Source: Myxococcaceae bacterium (GTDB lineage: Bacteria > Myxococcota_A > Polyangia > Polyangiales > Ga0077539). Taken from it: a stretch of 51,212 bases of DNA. The notes under the pieces are model-generated. The model had not been told where the DNA came from, made no database searches, and saw nothing but the letters and a program-made list of their open reading frames with translations. The translations under genes and the position numbers were made by a program. The stretch is from assembly GCA_004297725.1 (NCBI GenBank), contig SCUS01000102.1, positions 211,901-263,112 of the forward strand, read 5' to 3'. Shown here piece after piece: positions 42,203-51,086 of the stretch; the first letter of the stretch is position 1, and each line of letters opens with the position of its first letter.

Positions 42203-44593
42203 TCACCAGACGGGCGTGAAGCGCACCGCCGACCCCGGGTTCATGACGTGGGTCCATTCGGCGCTCAGCGTGCCGTCGAGGTTCTCCAGGCCGACGATGT
42301 AGGGACTCCCGACCCTGGTCCCGGTGATGTCGCGATAGATCATGTCGATCACGTTCGTCCCCTCGTGGAAGATCGCCTCGTAATAGTAGTGCGAAGGGCT
42401 TGAAAAGCCGCGTGAGACGCGGGTCGCCCATTGCACGACCCAGCGTCGCGAGGGCGAAGTGCCGAGCGTGGCGAAGCACAGGGAGGCGCCCGTCGCGTTG
42501 AACAGGTTGCTCCAGCCGGGCGTGACGACGCCGTTGGGGGCGGCCGTCGAGGGCATCCGTTGGATCCAGTCGCGCGTGTCGATCCCGTCGAAGCTCACGA
42601 AGCCCCGCACGGACACGTTCACGATGAACCCCTCCGGGGCGCCGTTGCCCCAATAAGAGAAGGCGAACGGAAGCGGCGCGTAGGTGGCCTCGGTCGGGCT
42701 GAGCATCATCCCTCCCGGCGAGGAGCACGCGTCGATCCAGGTCGCGTCATTCAGCTGGGATACCGAGTAGGAGCGGGTGCTGCCCGGCGGCGCCGCGGTC
42801 ACCCGCGCGGTGAGCTCCCCAATGCCCTCAGCGACGATGTAGTAGGTCCCGGGCGCCTGCCGCGGCAGTGAGATCCACCCGGCGCCGTACCGGCAGAGCC
42901 CGAGGTCGGTCCCCTCTTCACCGCAGCGCCGCTGCACCTCGAAGGCCACGATCGCGCTGTACTGGCTGACGTACACGTTCACGTCCTGCGTGGTGGTGAG
43001 CGTGTAGACGAAGACGGCGTCGGTGGAGGTCTCGCGGTCGAACCCGCGATTGATCCCGCTGCCGCAGCGAGCGCCGACGTCGATGCCGGGCGTCGTGGGG
43101 GTCACGCTGACGGCCGGACCGTTGGGCGCGACGGGCACCGCGTTGCTGCACACCTCCCCCGGCGAACGCGCGGCGGGAGGGGCGGTGGTCACGCGGAGCG
43201 AAGCCGTCCCGGCGTAGTCCGCAGGCCACGCGACGATGACGTAGTAGTCGGCAGGGTCCAGGGCGCGGAAGACGCGGGTCGCCGTCCCGCCCGTCGCGAC
43301 ACAACCGCGGACAAGGGTGCTCCCGGCAGCGCACCCCCAGCGCTGTAGCTGGATCGCCATGCTCGCAGGGCCGCCAGTGAACGACAGGATGACGTCCCGG
43401 GACGACGTGAGCCGGAAGTGCCAGATGGCGTCGACGGTGCCGGCCGGGAAGCTCGTCCGACAGGGAACACCCACGTCGACCCCGGGGCCGATCGCACTGC
43501 CGGCGATCGCCGCCGCCGGGCCGTCCGGCGTGACCTCCATCGCGCTGTCGCAGGTGTCGCCGCTCGGCGAGGTGCGCACCACGCACGCCCCCGCGACGCA
43601 GCCCTCGCCGGCGCCGCACCGCGCTTCGACCTGGGCCGTGCCGGTCGCGTCGCACGTGCGCCGCGTGTAGGCGTCCGCGCAACTCACGGCGCCGGGCGCG
43701 CACACCCGCTCGACGCAGCCGCCCGCGACGCAGGTGGCGGTGGACGGACACGCCGCGGCGGTCCAGCGCGTCCCGTGGGCGTCGCAAGCGCGGGCGTGGC
43801 TCGCGTCGACGCACTCCGTGGCGCCCGGCGGACACGCCTGTGGGAGACAATGGGCGGCGGCCCCGCAGTACTGACCCGGCGGACAATCGACGTCCGCCGC
43901 GCAGTCCACGCACTCTCCGCTCGCGGCGCAGACCTGCCCGAGGGAGGTGCACGCGGCGGACGAGGCGCAGGTGCGCGGGGGCGCGACGCAGTTGCTGGCG
44001 CGGCACACGCGGCCGCTCGTGCAGTCGGTGTCGCGAGCGCAGTCGACGCAGTGACCGAGGGCAGTGTCGCAGACCTGGCCGGGGCAGGTGCGCGAGGTCG
44101 TGCACGCCTCCAGGCCGACACACGCACCGCGCAGGCAGACCTGCGAACCTGTGGCGCAGTGGCCGTCGTCAAGGCACTGCTGACAAAGCGCCGCGGCACG
44201 GTCGCAGTGCAGCCCCCCAGGAGCGCAGTCGGCCTCCACCCGGCAGGCGGGGCGCACCGAGCCGTCCCCCGCGTCGATGGCGCCCGCAACGTCCGGGCGG
44301 TCTGATGAGGCGCCCGCGTCGACGGGAGCGACGTCCTCCGGACGGGCGTCCGCCTCGACGGCCGGTCGATCGTCTCGAGACGCACCCAGGTCGATGGCCT
44401 TCGTGGCGTCACCCGGCGGGACGACCCCGTCGGGCGTCGCGGTGGCGTCCAGGTGCAAGGCCGCATCTGAGCTCGCGGCGTCGAGCGGCGTCGGGTTCGA
44501 GGGGAGCGACGGCGTGCACCCCGCAAGGCCGAGCAACACCAACCCCGTCGACACCGCCCATGAGCTCGTCGCCCGACGCCACCCGATTTGCAT
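42203..44593 (-). CDS. Cys-rich multi-repeat lipoprotein (paralogue of the 45593-47683 product)
   Basis: 796 residues from the ATG at 44593. Lipoprotein signal (STGLVLLGLAGC), a long Asp/Ala/Pro linker, then about 240 residues of cysteine-dense repeats. Typical units read CPGQVCDTALGHCVDCARDT and SLGQVCAASGECVDCAADVD, about 40 residues each. The C-terminal 400 residues contain two pre-peptidase-like beta domains (DAIWHFRLTSSRDVILSFTG, TDAVFVYTLTTTQDVNVYVS) and a final domain (PFAFSYWGNGAPEGFIVNVS, EAIFHEGTNVIDMIYRDITG) resembling nidogen-like/adhesion modules. It is likely a surface protein. The Cys-rich part is clearly related to the divergent gene 1 kb away, but the C-terminal halves differ. 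Confidence 0.8.
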   Translation of the reverse strand: MQIGWRRATSSWAVSTGLVLLGLAGCTPSLPSNPTPLDAASSDAALHLDATATPDGVVPPGDATKAIDLGASRDDRPAVEADARPEDVAPVDAGASSDRPDVAGAIDAGDGSVRPACRVEADCAPGGLHCDRAAALCQQCLDDGHCATGSQVCLRGACVGLEACTTSRTCPGQVCDTALGHCVDCARDTDCTSGRVCRASNCVAPPRTCASSAACTSLGQVCAASGECVDCAADVDCPPGQYCGAAAHCLPQACPPGATECVDASHARACDAHGTRWTAAACPSTATCVAGGCVERVCAPGAVSCADAYTRRTCDATGTAQVEARCGAGEGCVAGACVVRTSPSGDTCDSAMEVTPDGPAAAIAGSAIGPGVDVGVPCRTSFPAGTVDAIWHFRLTSSRDVILSFTGGPASMAIQLQRWGCAAGSTLVRGCVATGGTATRVFRALDPADYYVIVAWPADYAGTASLRVTTAPPAARSPGEVCSNAVPVAPNGPAVSVTPTTPGIDVGARCGSGINRGFDRETSTDAVFVYTLTTTQDVNVYVSQYSAIVAFEVQRRCGEEGTDLGLCRYGAGWISLPRQAPGTYYIVAEGIGELTARVTAAPPGSTRSYSVSQLNDATWIDACSSPGGMMLSPTEATYAPLPFAFSYWGNGAPEGFIVNVSVRGFVSFDGIDTRDWIQRMPSTAAPNGVVTPGWSNLFNATGASLCFATLGTSPSRRWVVQWATRVSRGFSSPSHYYYEAIFHEGTNVIDMIYRDITGTRVGSPYIVGLENLDGTLSAEWTHVMNPGSAVRFTPVW

Positions 44594-44866
44594 GGGCAGA
44601 CGGTACGCCCTCCTCCCGACGGGAGCGATCCTCCCGCGGTCATCGAACGGTTGGGGCAAACGGACATCGATGGCAGGCATGTGGCGCGAAGGGGCGGTTG
44701 GCGTTGCAACCTGGCTCGCCGTGTCCGCCGCGGGTCGTGGCGGAGCGCCCGGACGTGACGACGCCCACGACGCGAGCGGCATCGCGGACCTCCCGCCCGT
44801 GTCGTACGCGATCGACGCGCCGCGGCCGTCGGACGTACCTCGAGTCGATCCGCTCTGCCACCCCGG

Positions 44867-44974
44867 TCAGGCCCCGTAGCGCTCGCCGCCCGCGAAGGGG
44901 TTGGGGCCGCAGCCCGCGATCGCGGCCCCGAGGGCTCCCTGCACCAGGCATCGCCGCGTGATCGCGAGGGGCAT
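44867..44974 (-). pseudogene. Lipoprotein N-terminus remnant
   Basis: 35 codons, MPLAITRRCLVQGALGAAIA, then GCGPNPFAGGERYGA and a TGA. It has a twin-Arg-like n-region, a hydrophobic core and a lipobox-like AIAGC, but ends soon after. It is either a tiny lipoprotein or, more likely, the surviving start of a broken gene. Confidence 0.35.
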
Positions 44975-45083
44975 CGGGCCCGGTGCGCATGGCACGGCCG
45001 CGGGGCGCTGACGCCGCGCCCCCGCTCCCTGATGCACGGCCGCGTCGCGGCTCGGTCGTCCAGCGTCTTGGTTGCGCGGCAGT

Positions 45084-45269
45084 TCAGGTGGATTCCACCC
45101 ACGCGAGGAGGTGGTGGATGGGGACGATCCAAGGCCAGAGGAAGCACACGCTCGCCGAGGCGCCGAGGATGCGCCCGGCGCGACCCACCCGGCGGCCGTG
45201 CGCGGGCTCGACCGCGTCGACCGGATCTTCGTCGGCGTGTGGGGCCTCGGGCTCAGGGAAAACGGCCAA
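45084..45269 (-). CDS. Possible small membrane protein
   Basis: 61 codons beginning MAVFPEPEAPHADEDPVDAV. An acidic, Pro-rich front is followed by a basic stretch (HGRRVGRAGR) and one hydrophobic helix (ILGASASVCFLWPWIVPIHH, LLAWV). No ribosome site is obvious. It may be the end of a decayed membrane-protein gene. Low confidence. Confidence 0.3.
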   Translation of the reverse strand: MAVFPEPEAPHADEDPVDAVEPAHGRRVGRAGRILGASASVCFLWPWIVPIHHLLAWVEST

Positions 45270-45592
45270 CGGTTGTCGTTGGCGTCCGAACGCTGTCGGT
45301 CGTGACGTCTGCCCCGATCCGGCCAGTAGGGAGGTCGCCGTCTGCGGGTGTCAAGCGCAACGGTCGGCTCGCGTTCGCCGCGAACCTTCGGGCACGCCGG
45401 GCGCTTCCCCGCCGCGTTGAGATCACCGCTGCTGTGACCTCCCGGCTCGTCCCACCTGCCGCGCTCGCCCTTGTCCTCGCGTCGTGCGCGCGGTCTCCTC
45501 GACACTCCGCCGGCTGGCCGTCGCGGTAGGTCGCCCGCCGGTTGCCGATGTCGTCCGTGTTAGCGTCCGCGCACTCTTGCGAAGGATCGTCG

Positions 45593-47683
45593 ATGCGCGC
45601 GCTGTGGAGCTGCTGTCTGGGGATCGCCTTCGGTGCGGCGTGCGCGCCCGCCGCCATCAATCTTCCGGGCTTCGACTCTGGCGGGGCGACGTCCGACGCG
45701 ATGTCGATCGACGGCACGCCAATCGATGCAGGCGACGGCGGTGTCATCGCTGATGGCGGTGCCGTCGTCGACGCGCCAGTCGACACGTCGACGCCCCTCG
45801 ACGTTGCGGCGGACGTCCCCGCTCCCACGCCGTGCAACGTCGCTGGCGACTGCGTCTCGCCGCAGGTGTGCCTCGGCCAGGTGTGTCGGACCGCCGCCCG
45901 TTGCACCGGTTCGACGATGTGCCCGGGGCAGGTCTGCGCCACGGCGCTCGGGTACTGCGTCGACTGCAACTCCGATCGCGACTGCTCCGCCGCGCAGACG
46001 TGCTCCAACCACGCGTGCGTGGCGCGCCCGCTCCCCTGTACGTCCGATCGGGAGTGCAGCCCGATGGGGCAGGTGTGCGACGCCCCGTCGGGTCGCTGCG
46101 TCGCCTGCAACGCCGACGGCGATTGTGCGGCCGGGCGCTACTGCACCGCGGCGCACGCGTGCGCGGCCCAGACCTGCACGCCGAACCAGACGAGCTGCGT
46201 GGACCTCATGCGGCAGCAGACCTGCGACGCGCGGGGCGCGATGAGCGCGACGGCGGCGTGCCCGGGCGGTCAGACGTGCCGGGGAGGGCGCTGCCAGCCG
46301 ACCACCTGCACGCCGGGAATGACCCAATGTGACCCGGCGACGCACGACCGCGTGACCTGCAACCCCGACGGCGTCGGGACGTCGCCAACGCCCTGCCCGA
46401 CGGGGCAGTCGTGCCGTGGCGGAAGCTGCCAGGTGCGGGTGTGTGTTCCGGGGAGCACCACCTGCCAGGACGCGCGCACGGTGCGGACCTGCGACGCCGA
46501 CGGCCTCGGCACCACTGCCGCGGCGTGCCCGGCGGCGTCCTCGTGCGCGGGCGGATCGTGCATGGGCTGCACCTGCACGCCGGGCGCAGCGACGTGCGCG
46601 GATCCATCGTCGCACAGCACCTGCAACAGCGACTGCCTCGGGGCCACGGTGACGGCCTGCCCGACGCCGGCGCACGCGATGTCGCCGACGTGCAGCGGGC
46701 CCGGCGTCTGCGCCTTCCGCTGCGAGGCCGGCTACGGCGACTGCAATGGCCTGGCTGACGACGGGTGCGAGGTCGCGCTCGCCACGACCGCGGCGCACTG
46801 CGGGAGCTGCGGCAACCCATGCGTGGCCGGGTCGGCGTGCGCGGCGGGCGTGTGCGCGAGCGGTCCGTCGGGCGAGCGGATCTTCACGACGTCGGGGTCG
46901 TTCGTGGTGCCGGCCGGGGTGACCGCGGTGAGCGTGGTGGTGGTCGGGGCCGGCGGAAGCTTCGCGTTTCGGGTCTCCACGCAGGGCGGCCAGGGTGGCG
47001 GCGGGCTCTGCTACCGCAACGACATCCCGGTGTCTCCGGGGACGAGCGTCCCGGTGGTCGTCGGGATCTCTCCCGCGTCGGGCGGCAGCGGCGGCGACAG
47101 CAGCTTCAACGGCACGCTGGTCGCGCGCGGCGGGCGGGCGACCACCGTCGCGACGGGTGGCGCGGGCGGCGGCGGAACTGGCGGCACCTGCTTCAACGGC
47201 GGCGTGGGCGGCAACGCCAGCGGGTACCGCAACTGGGGCGGCGGCGGCGGGGCCGCTGGCTACGCCGGGGACGGCGGCCGCGGAGGAACGGGCTCCTCGA
47301 CGATGTGCCTCAACGACGCGACCGCGGGCCGCGGCGGCGGCGGCGGCGGCGGCGGCGCTGCGGGCTCCACCGTCGGCTCGTCCGACGACATCAGCGGGAG
47401 CGGCGGGGGCGTGGGGCTGAACGGCCTCGGGCCGAATGGCGCCGCGGGAGCGCCCAACTGCAACACCAGCCGCACCTGCTACGGCTACGGCTACCCGGGC
47501 GGCGGCGGGTCGGGCGGCAGCGCGGGGACGGGCCGAGGCGGCACGCGCCCCGAGTGCGGCGGCACCGGCATCTCGGGCTTAGGCGGCAACTACGGCGGTG
47601 GCGGGGGCATCGGGCGCGGCGGCGACGGCGCCGTACGCATCATCTGGGGACCCGGGCGCTCGTTTCCAAATAGCGCGATGTAG
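45593..47683 (+). CDS. Cys-rich surface lipoprotein with glycine-rich C-terminal domain
   Basis: 696 residues from the ATG at 45593 with GAAGGA about six bases upstream. Lipoprotein-like signal (LWSCCLGIAFGAAC), an Asp-rich linker, then about 330 residues with repeated Cys units (CPGQVCATALGYCVDCNSDR, CPTGQSCRGGSC, TCDADGLGTTAAACP). The C-terminal 250 residues start with GERIFTTSGSFVVPAGVTAV, SVVVVGAGGS, the signature of the glycine-rich domain found in tail-fibre-like and adhesive surface proteins. They continue as Gly-dense sequence. The Cys-rich half is paralogous to the divergent lipoprotein gene upstream. Probably a modular adhesin; the ligand is unknown. Confidence 0.8.
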   Translation: MRALWSCCLGIAFGAACAPAAINLPGFDSGGATSDAMSIDGTPIDAGDGGVIADGGAVVDAPVDTSTPLDVAADVPAPTPCNVAGDCVSPQVCLGQVCRTAARCTGSTMCPGQVCATALGYCVDCNSDRDCSAAQTCSNHACVARPLPCTSDRECSPMGQVCDAPSGRCVACNADGDCAAGRYCTAAHACAAQTCTPNQTSCVDLMRQQTCDARGAMSATAACPGGQTCRGGRCQPTTCTPGMTQCDPATHDRVTCNPDGVGTSPTPCPTGQSCRGGSCQVRVCVPGSTTCQDARTVRTCDADGLGTTAAACPAASSCAGGSCMGCTCTPGAATCADPSSHSTCNSDCLGATVTACPTPAHAMSPTCSGPGVCAFRCEAGYGDCNGLADDGCEVALATTAAHCGSCGNPCVAGSACAAGVCASGPSGERIFTTSGSFVVPAGVTAVSVVVVGAGGSFAFRVSTQGGQGGGGLCYRNDIPVSPGTSVPVVVGISPASGGSGGDSSFNGTLVARGGRATTVATGGAGGGGTGGTCFNGGVGGNASGYRNWGGGGGAAGYAGDGGRGGTGSSTMCLNDATAGRGGGGGGGGAAGSTVGSSDDISGSGGGVGLNGLGPNGAAGAPNCNTSRTCYGYGYPGGGGSGGSAGTGRGGTRPECGGTGISGLGGNYGGGGGIGRGGDGAVRIIWGPGRSFPNSAM

Positions 47684-47758
47684 CGGATCGGACGGCGGCG
47701 CCGACCGACGGTGATCCCCCTTGCTCCGCCTCGCGGCCGTGCCCGATGCTGCGCCGCG

Positions 47759-50700
47759 ATGATGGGGACCGACGCCTCCGCACCCGTTCCTTCGCTCACC
47801 CCGCGCGCGCTTCCCGAGCGCGGGACCTTCGTCCGCGTCCGCCAGCGGCGCTGGCTCGTCGAGCAGTGCGACCCCTTCGATACGCTGACCTCCCTCGAGC
47901 TCGCCTGTGTCGAGGACGACGCCCAGGGCGAGCGCCTTTCCGTCATCTGGGAGGCGGAGCCCGACGCGCGCATCGTCCACGACGAGCGCACCAACCGCCC
48001 CGCGCGGAACCCCGATCCCCCCGAGCGCTTCGCCGCCTACCTCCACGCCCTCCGCTGGAGCTGCGTGACCTCCACCGACCCCACGCTGTTCCAGGCGCCG
48101 CTGCGCGCGGGCATCATCCCCAAGACCTACCAGCTCGAGCCGCTGCGCAAGGCCCTCGCCCTCCCGCGGGTCAACCTCTTCATCGCCGACGACGTGGGCC
48201 TCGGCAAGACCATCGAGGCGGGCCTGATCCTCCACGAGCTCCTCCTGCGCCAGCGCATCCACCGGGCCGTCATCGCCGCGCCTCCGTCGGTGGTCCTCCA
48301 GTGGCGCGACGAGCTCCGCCAGCGCTTCGGCCTCGACTTCACCCTCTACGACCGCGCCTTCATCCTCGAGTGTCGGCGCACCCGCGGCTTCGGCGTGAAC
48401 CCCTGGAAGACGGGCTCGTTCTTCGTCGTCTCACACGCCCTCCTCCGCGACGAGGACCACCTCACCGGCCTGCGCGAGTGGCTCGGGGACTTCGCCTCCG
48501 GCTCGATGCTCATCCTCGACGAGGCCCACGTCGCGGCGCCCGCGTCGGCCAGTCGCTACGCCGTCGACACCCAGATCACCCGCGCGGTGCGAGACCTCGC
48601 GCAGCGCTTCGAGCACCGGCTCTTCCTCTCGGCCACGCCCCACAACGGGCACTCCAACAGCTTCTCCTCGCTCATGCACATCCTCGATCCGCAGCGCTTC
48701 ACGCGCGGCATCGACATCAGCGGCCCGGCGCAGCTCGCCCCCGTGATGGTGCGCCGGCTCAAGGCCGACGTGCGCAAGCACGCCCGCGCCTCGCTCCCCG
48801 ACCGCAAGCTCGTCGAGGTCTCGCTCGACGACACCGCCGACACCGCCCCTGAGCTGCGCCTCGCAGCGCTCCTCGCGGCCTACGACGACGCGCTCGCAGC
48901 CCGCACCGAGGGCGCCAGCAAGAGCGTCCGCGCCCTGGTGCGCATCGCCATCGAGGGGCTCCGCAAGCGGCTGCTCTCGTCGACCTACGCCTTCCAGCGC
49001 ACCCTGCGCGAGCACCGGAAGAAGACGGCGAAGTCCATCCTCGGAGCGCTCCCGCCTTCCCCCTCCGACGACGACGGCGAGTCCTCCGAGCAGCAGGAGC
49101 TCGCGCGCCTCGACGCCGAGACCGTACGCGCCGCGCGCGCCGTGGAGCCGTACACCGACGACGCGATCGGTGGACTGCTCCGCGAGATGGCCGACGTCGC
49201 CGAGCGAGCCGCCGATCAGCCCGACGCGCGGGTGCGCGCGCTCGTCGACTGGATCCGCGAGCACCAGTGCCCGACGCTCGCGCCGCTCGGTTCACCGAAC
49301 CCCTCGGGCGCCCTGTGGCTGCCGAGGCGCGTCCTGATCTTCACCGAGTTCGCCGACACGCGCGCCTGGCTGGTCGACCAGCTGCGCGCGGCGATCGACG
49401 GCACCGACCGCGATGACGACCGCATCGGCAGCCTCCATGGATCGCAGGACGACGACGACCGTGAGGCCGTGAAGCAGGCCTTCAACGCCTCGCCCGAACA
49501 GCACCCGCTGCGTATCCTCGTGGCGACCGACGCCGCGCGCGAGGGCATCAACCTCCAGGCCGCGTGCTCCGACCTCTTCCACTTCGACCTGCCCTGGAAC
49601 CCCGCGCGCATCGAGCAGCGCAACGGGCGCATCGACCGCATGCTCCAGCCCGAGCGCGAGGTGCGCTGCCACTACTTCCGCTACCGCAACCTCCCCGAGG
49701 ACGCCGTGCTCGCGCGCCTCGCCACCAAGAGCCACGCCATCTCCGCCGAGTTGGGGAGCTTCGCGCCGGTGGTGTCCGATCGCATCCTCGCGGTGCTCAG
49801 CAAGGGCCTCTCGCGCCGCGAGATCGCCCGGCGTATCGCGGAGATCGACGAGGCCGCCGAGGCTCCGGACCCCACCCGCGCGGCCATCCGTCGCGAGCTC
49901 GACGACGCCCGTGAGAAGGACCTCGTGCAGAGCCTCGTCGTGCTCGAGAAGCTCCACGAGAAGGCGCGCGCTCACCTCGACTGCGACCCCCGACGCCTTC
50001 GGCAGGTCGTGTCCGAGGGCCTGCGTCTGTGCGGCGGGAACGGCCTCCGCGCGCGCTCCTCGCCGCCGCGTACCTACGACGTTCCGCGCATGGACGAGCA
50101 GTTCGCCAACGATCCGACCTGGCTCCGCGCGATGGACGCCCTCCGCTCGCCGCGCCCGCCGAAGATGTCCGAGGGGGAGTGGCGCGCGCGCTTCGCCCCA
50201 CGTCCTGTGCGGCTCGAGCCCGTCGACACCCTCGTGTCCGACGCGGTGCAGCTGCACCTCCAGCACCCGCTCGCGCAGCGCGCGGTGAGCCCGTTCCGCT
50301 CCCAGGCCTTCACCGAGGAGGGCCTCGCGCGCGTGACCGTCGTGATCGACCGATCGAGCGCGCGCAAGCGGGTGCTGGTGCTCGGGCGCCTCGCAGTGTT
50401 CGGCTGGGGGGCCGCGCGGCTCCACGAGGAGATTCTGGGCCTGGCGGCGTTCTGGTCCGAGGGGGATGACCCCAAGCGTCTCGAACCCTTCGTCACGGAG
50501 GAGGCCAACGACAAGGCGCTCGAGGCGTTCTTCCGGGTGCTCGACGAGCCCGAGGTGCCGACCCTCGACGACGAGCTCGTGGCGCGCATTCTCCGCAGCG
50601 CCGCGGGCGATCAGCGCGCGCTCGAGGCCCACCTCCGGCGCCGCGCGGTGGTGCGCACCGAAATCGCTCGCACGAAGCTCCAGGTGCGCGGTGCGGCCGA

Positions 50701-50977
50701 GGCCGAGGCCATGCGCGTCGTGCTCGAGACCCAGCGGGAGAGCATCCGCAAGGCGCTCGCGGGCACCCAGCTCGCGCTCGGCCTGGGCGACGATCCCGCG
50801 CTCGACGAGGCCCAGAAGCAGCAGTGGAAGGACGACCGCGAGTTCCTGAAGCGCCGGCTGCCGCAGATCGACGCGGAGCTGGCCACCGAGCCCGAGCGCA
50901 TCCGCGCGCTCTACGAAGACCGCCAGTACCACGTCGAGATCGTGGGCATCGTCTACCTCTGGCCCGCCACCTCGTGA
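47759..50977 (+). CDS. SNF2-family helicase, DrmD-like (class 1 DISARM)
   Basis: 1072 residues from the ATG at 47759 (an in-frame GTG at 47711 is possible). The N-terminus (RGTFVRVRQRRWLVEQCDPF) and the QLEPLRKAL helix precede a superfamily-2 core: Walker A DDVGLGKTIEAGL (about 143-156), DEAH at 254-257, SATPHNGHSNSFSSLMHILD (about 292), and the second RecA lobe with ATDAAREGINLQAACSDLFH and RIEQRNGRIDRM. A long C-terminal extension of about 400 residues follows, as in DrmD of class 1 DISARM. Expected partners (drmMI methylase, drmA, drmB, drmC) are not in the window and could lie to the right. It could also be a lone RapA-like ATPase. Confidence 0.75.
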   Translation: MMGTDASAPVPSLTPRALPERGTFVRVRQRRWLVEQCDPFDTLTSLELACVEDDAQGERLSVIWEAEPDARIVHDERTNRPARNPDPPERFAAYLHALRWSCVTSTDPTLFQAPLRAGIIPKTYQLEPLRKALALPRVNLFIADDVGLGKTIEAGLILHELLLRQRIHRAVIAAPPSVVLQWRDELRQRFGLDFTLYDRAFILECRRTRGFGVNPWKTGSFFVVSHALLRDEDHLTGLREWLGDFASGSMLILDEAHVAAPASASRYAVDTQITRAVRDLAQRFEHRLFLSATPHNGHSNSFSSLMHILDPQRFTRGIDISGPAQLAPVMVRRLKADVRKHARASLPDRKLVEVSLDDTADTAPELRLAALLAAYDDALAARTEGASKSVRALVRIAIEGLRKRLLSSTYAFQRTLREHRKKTAKSILGALPPSPSDDDGESSEQQELARLDAETVRAARAVEPYTDDAIGGLLREMADVAERAADQPDARVRALVDWIREHQCPTLAPLGSPNPSGALWLPRRVLIFTEFADTRAWLVDQLRAAIDGTDRDDDRIGSLHGSQDDDDREAVKQAFNASPEQHPLRILVATDAAREGINLQAACSDLFHFDLPWNPARIEQRNGRIDRMLQPEREVRCHYFRYRNLPEDAVLARLATKSHAISAELGSFAPVVSDRILAVLSKGLSRREIARRIAEIDEAAEAPDPTRAAIRRELDDAREKDLVQSLVVLEKLHEKARAHLDCDPRRLRQVVSEGLRLCGGNGLRARSSPPRTYDVPRMDEQFANDPTWLRAMDALRSPRPPKMSEGEWRARFAPRPVRLEPVDTLVSDAVQLHLQHPLAQRAVSPFRSQAFTEEGLARVTVVIDRSSARKRVLVLGRLAVFGWGAARLHEEILGLAAFWSEGDDPKRLEPFVTEEANDKALEAFFRVLDEPEVPTLDDELVARILRSAAGDQRALEAHLRRRAVVRTEIARTKLQVRGAAEAEAMRVVLETQRESIRKALAGTQLALGLGDDPALDEAQKQQWKDDREFLKRRLPQIDAELATEPERIRALYEDRQYHVEIVGIVYLWPATS

Positions 50978-51037
50978 GGGCCGGCGCGGTGGTGGTCTTC
51001 GGCCCCGTTGCGGTGGCGGCTTCGGCCCCCTTCCCCC

Positions 51038-51080
51038 GCCCGCGTTGCGGGCGCGTTCCCCTACCCCCGCGGGGCGGGGG
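51038..51080. other. Two GC-rich stem-loops after the helicase gene
   Basis: GCCCGC-GTT-GCGGGC (51038-51052) and CCCCCG-CGGGG-CGGGGG (51064-51080), each with a perfect 6-bp stem, lie 60-100 bases after the helicase stop and directly before the tandem repeat. They lack T-runs, so they may be transcript ends or simply structured DNA. Confidence 0.5.
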
Positions 51081-51086
51081 CAGGGC

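Larger units (their letters stand above)
44594..45592. other. Gene-poor interval between two paralogous surface-protein genes
   Basis: About 1 kb without a convincing full-length gene. It holds short protein-like scraps: on the minus strand a 35-residue frame with a twin-Arg-like lipoprotein start (44974-44867) and a 61-residue frame with one hydrophobic stretch (45269-45084); on the plus strand an Asp/Pro-rich stretch like lipoprotein linkers here (about 44755-44879, DASGIADLPPVSYAIDAPRP). This looks like decayed lipoprotein genes plus the divergent promoters of the flanking genes. Confidence 0.5.

Noticed and set aside
45253..46110. 285-codon minus-strand frame over the start of the glycine-rich surface protein
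   Set aside because: It is antisense to a gene with a lipoprotein signal, Cys repeats and a good ribosome site, and has no protein features itself.
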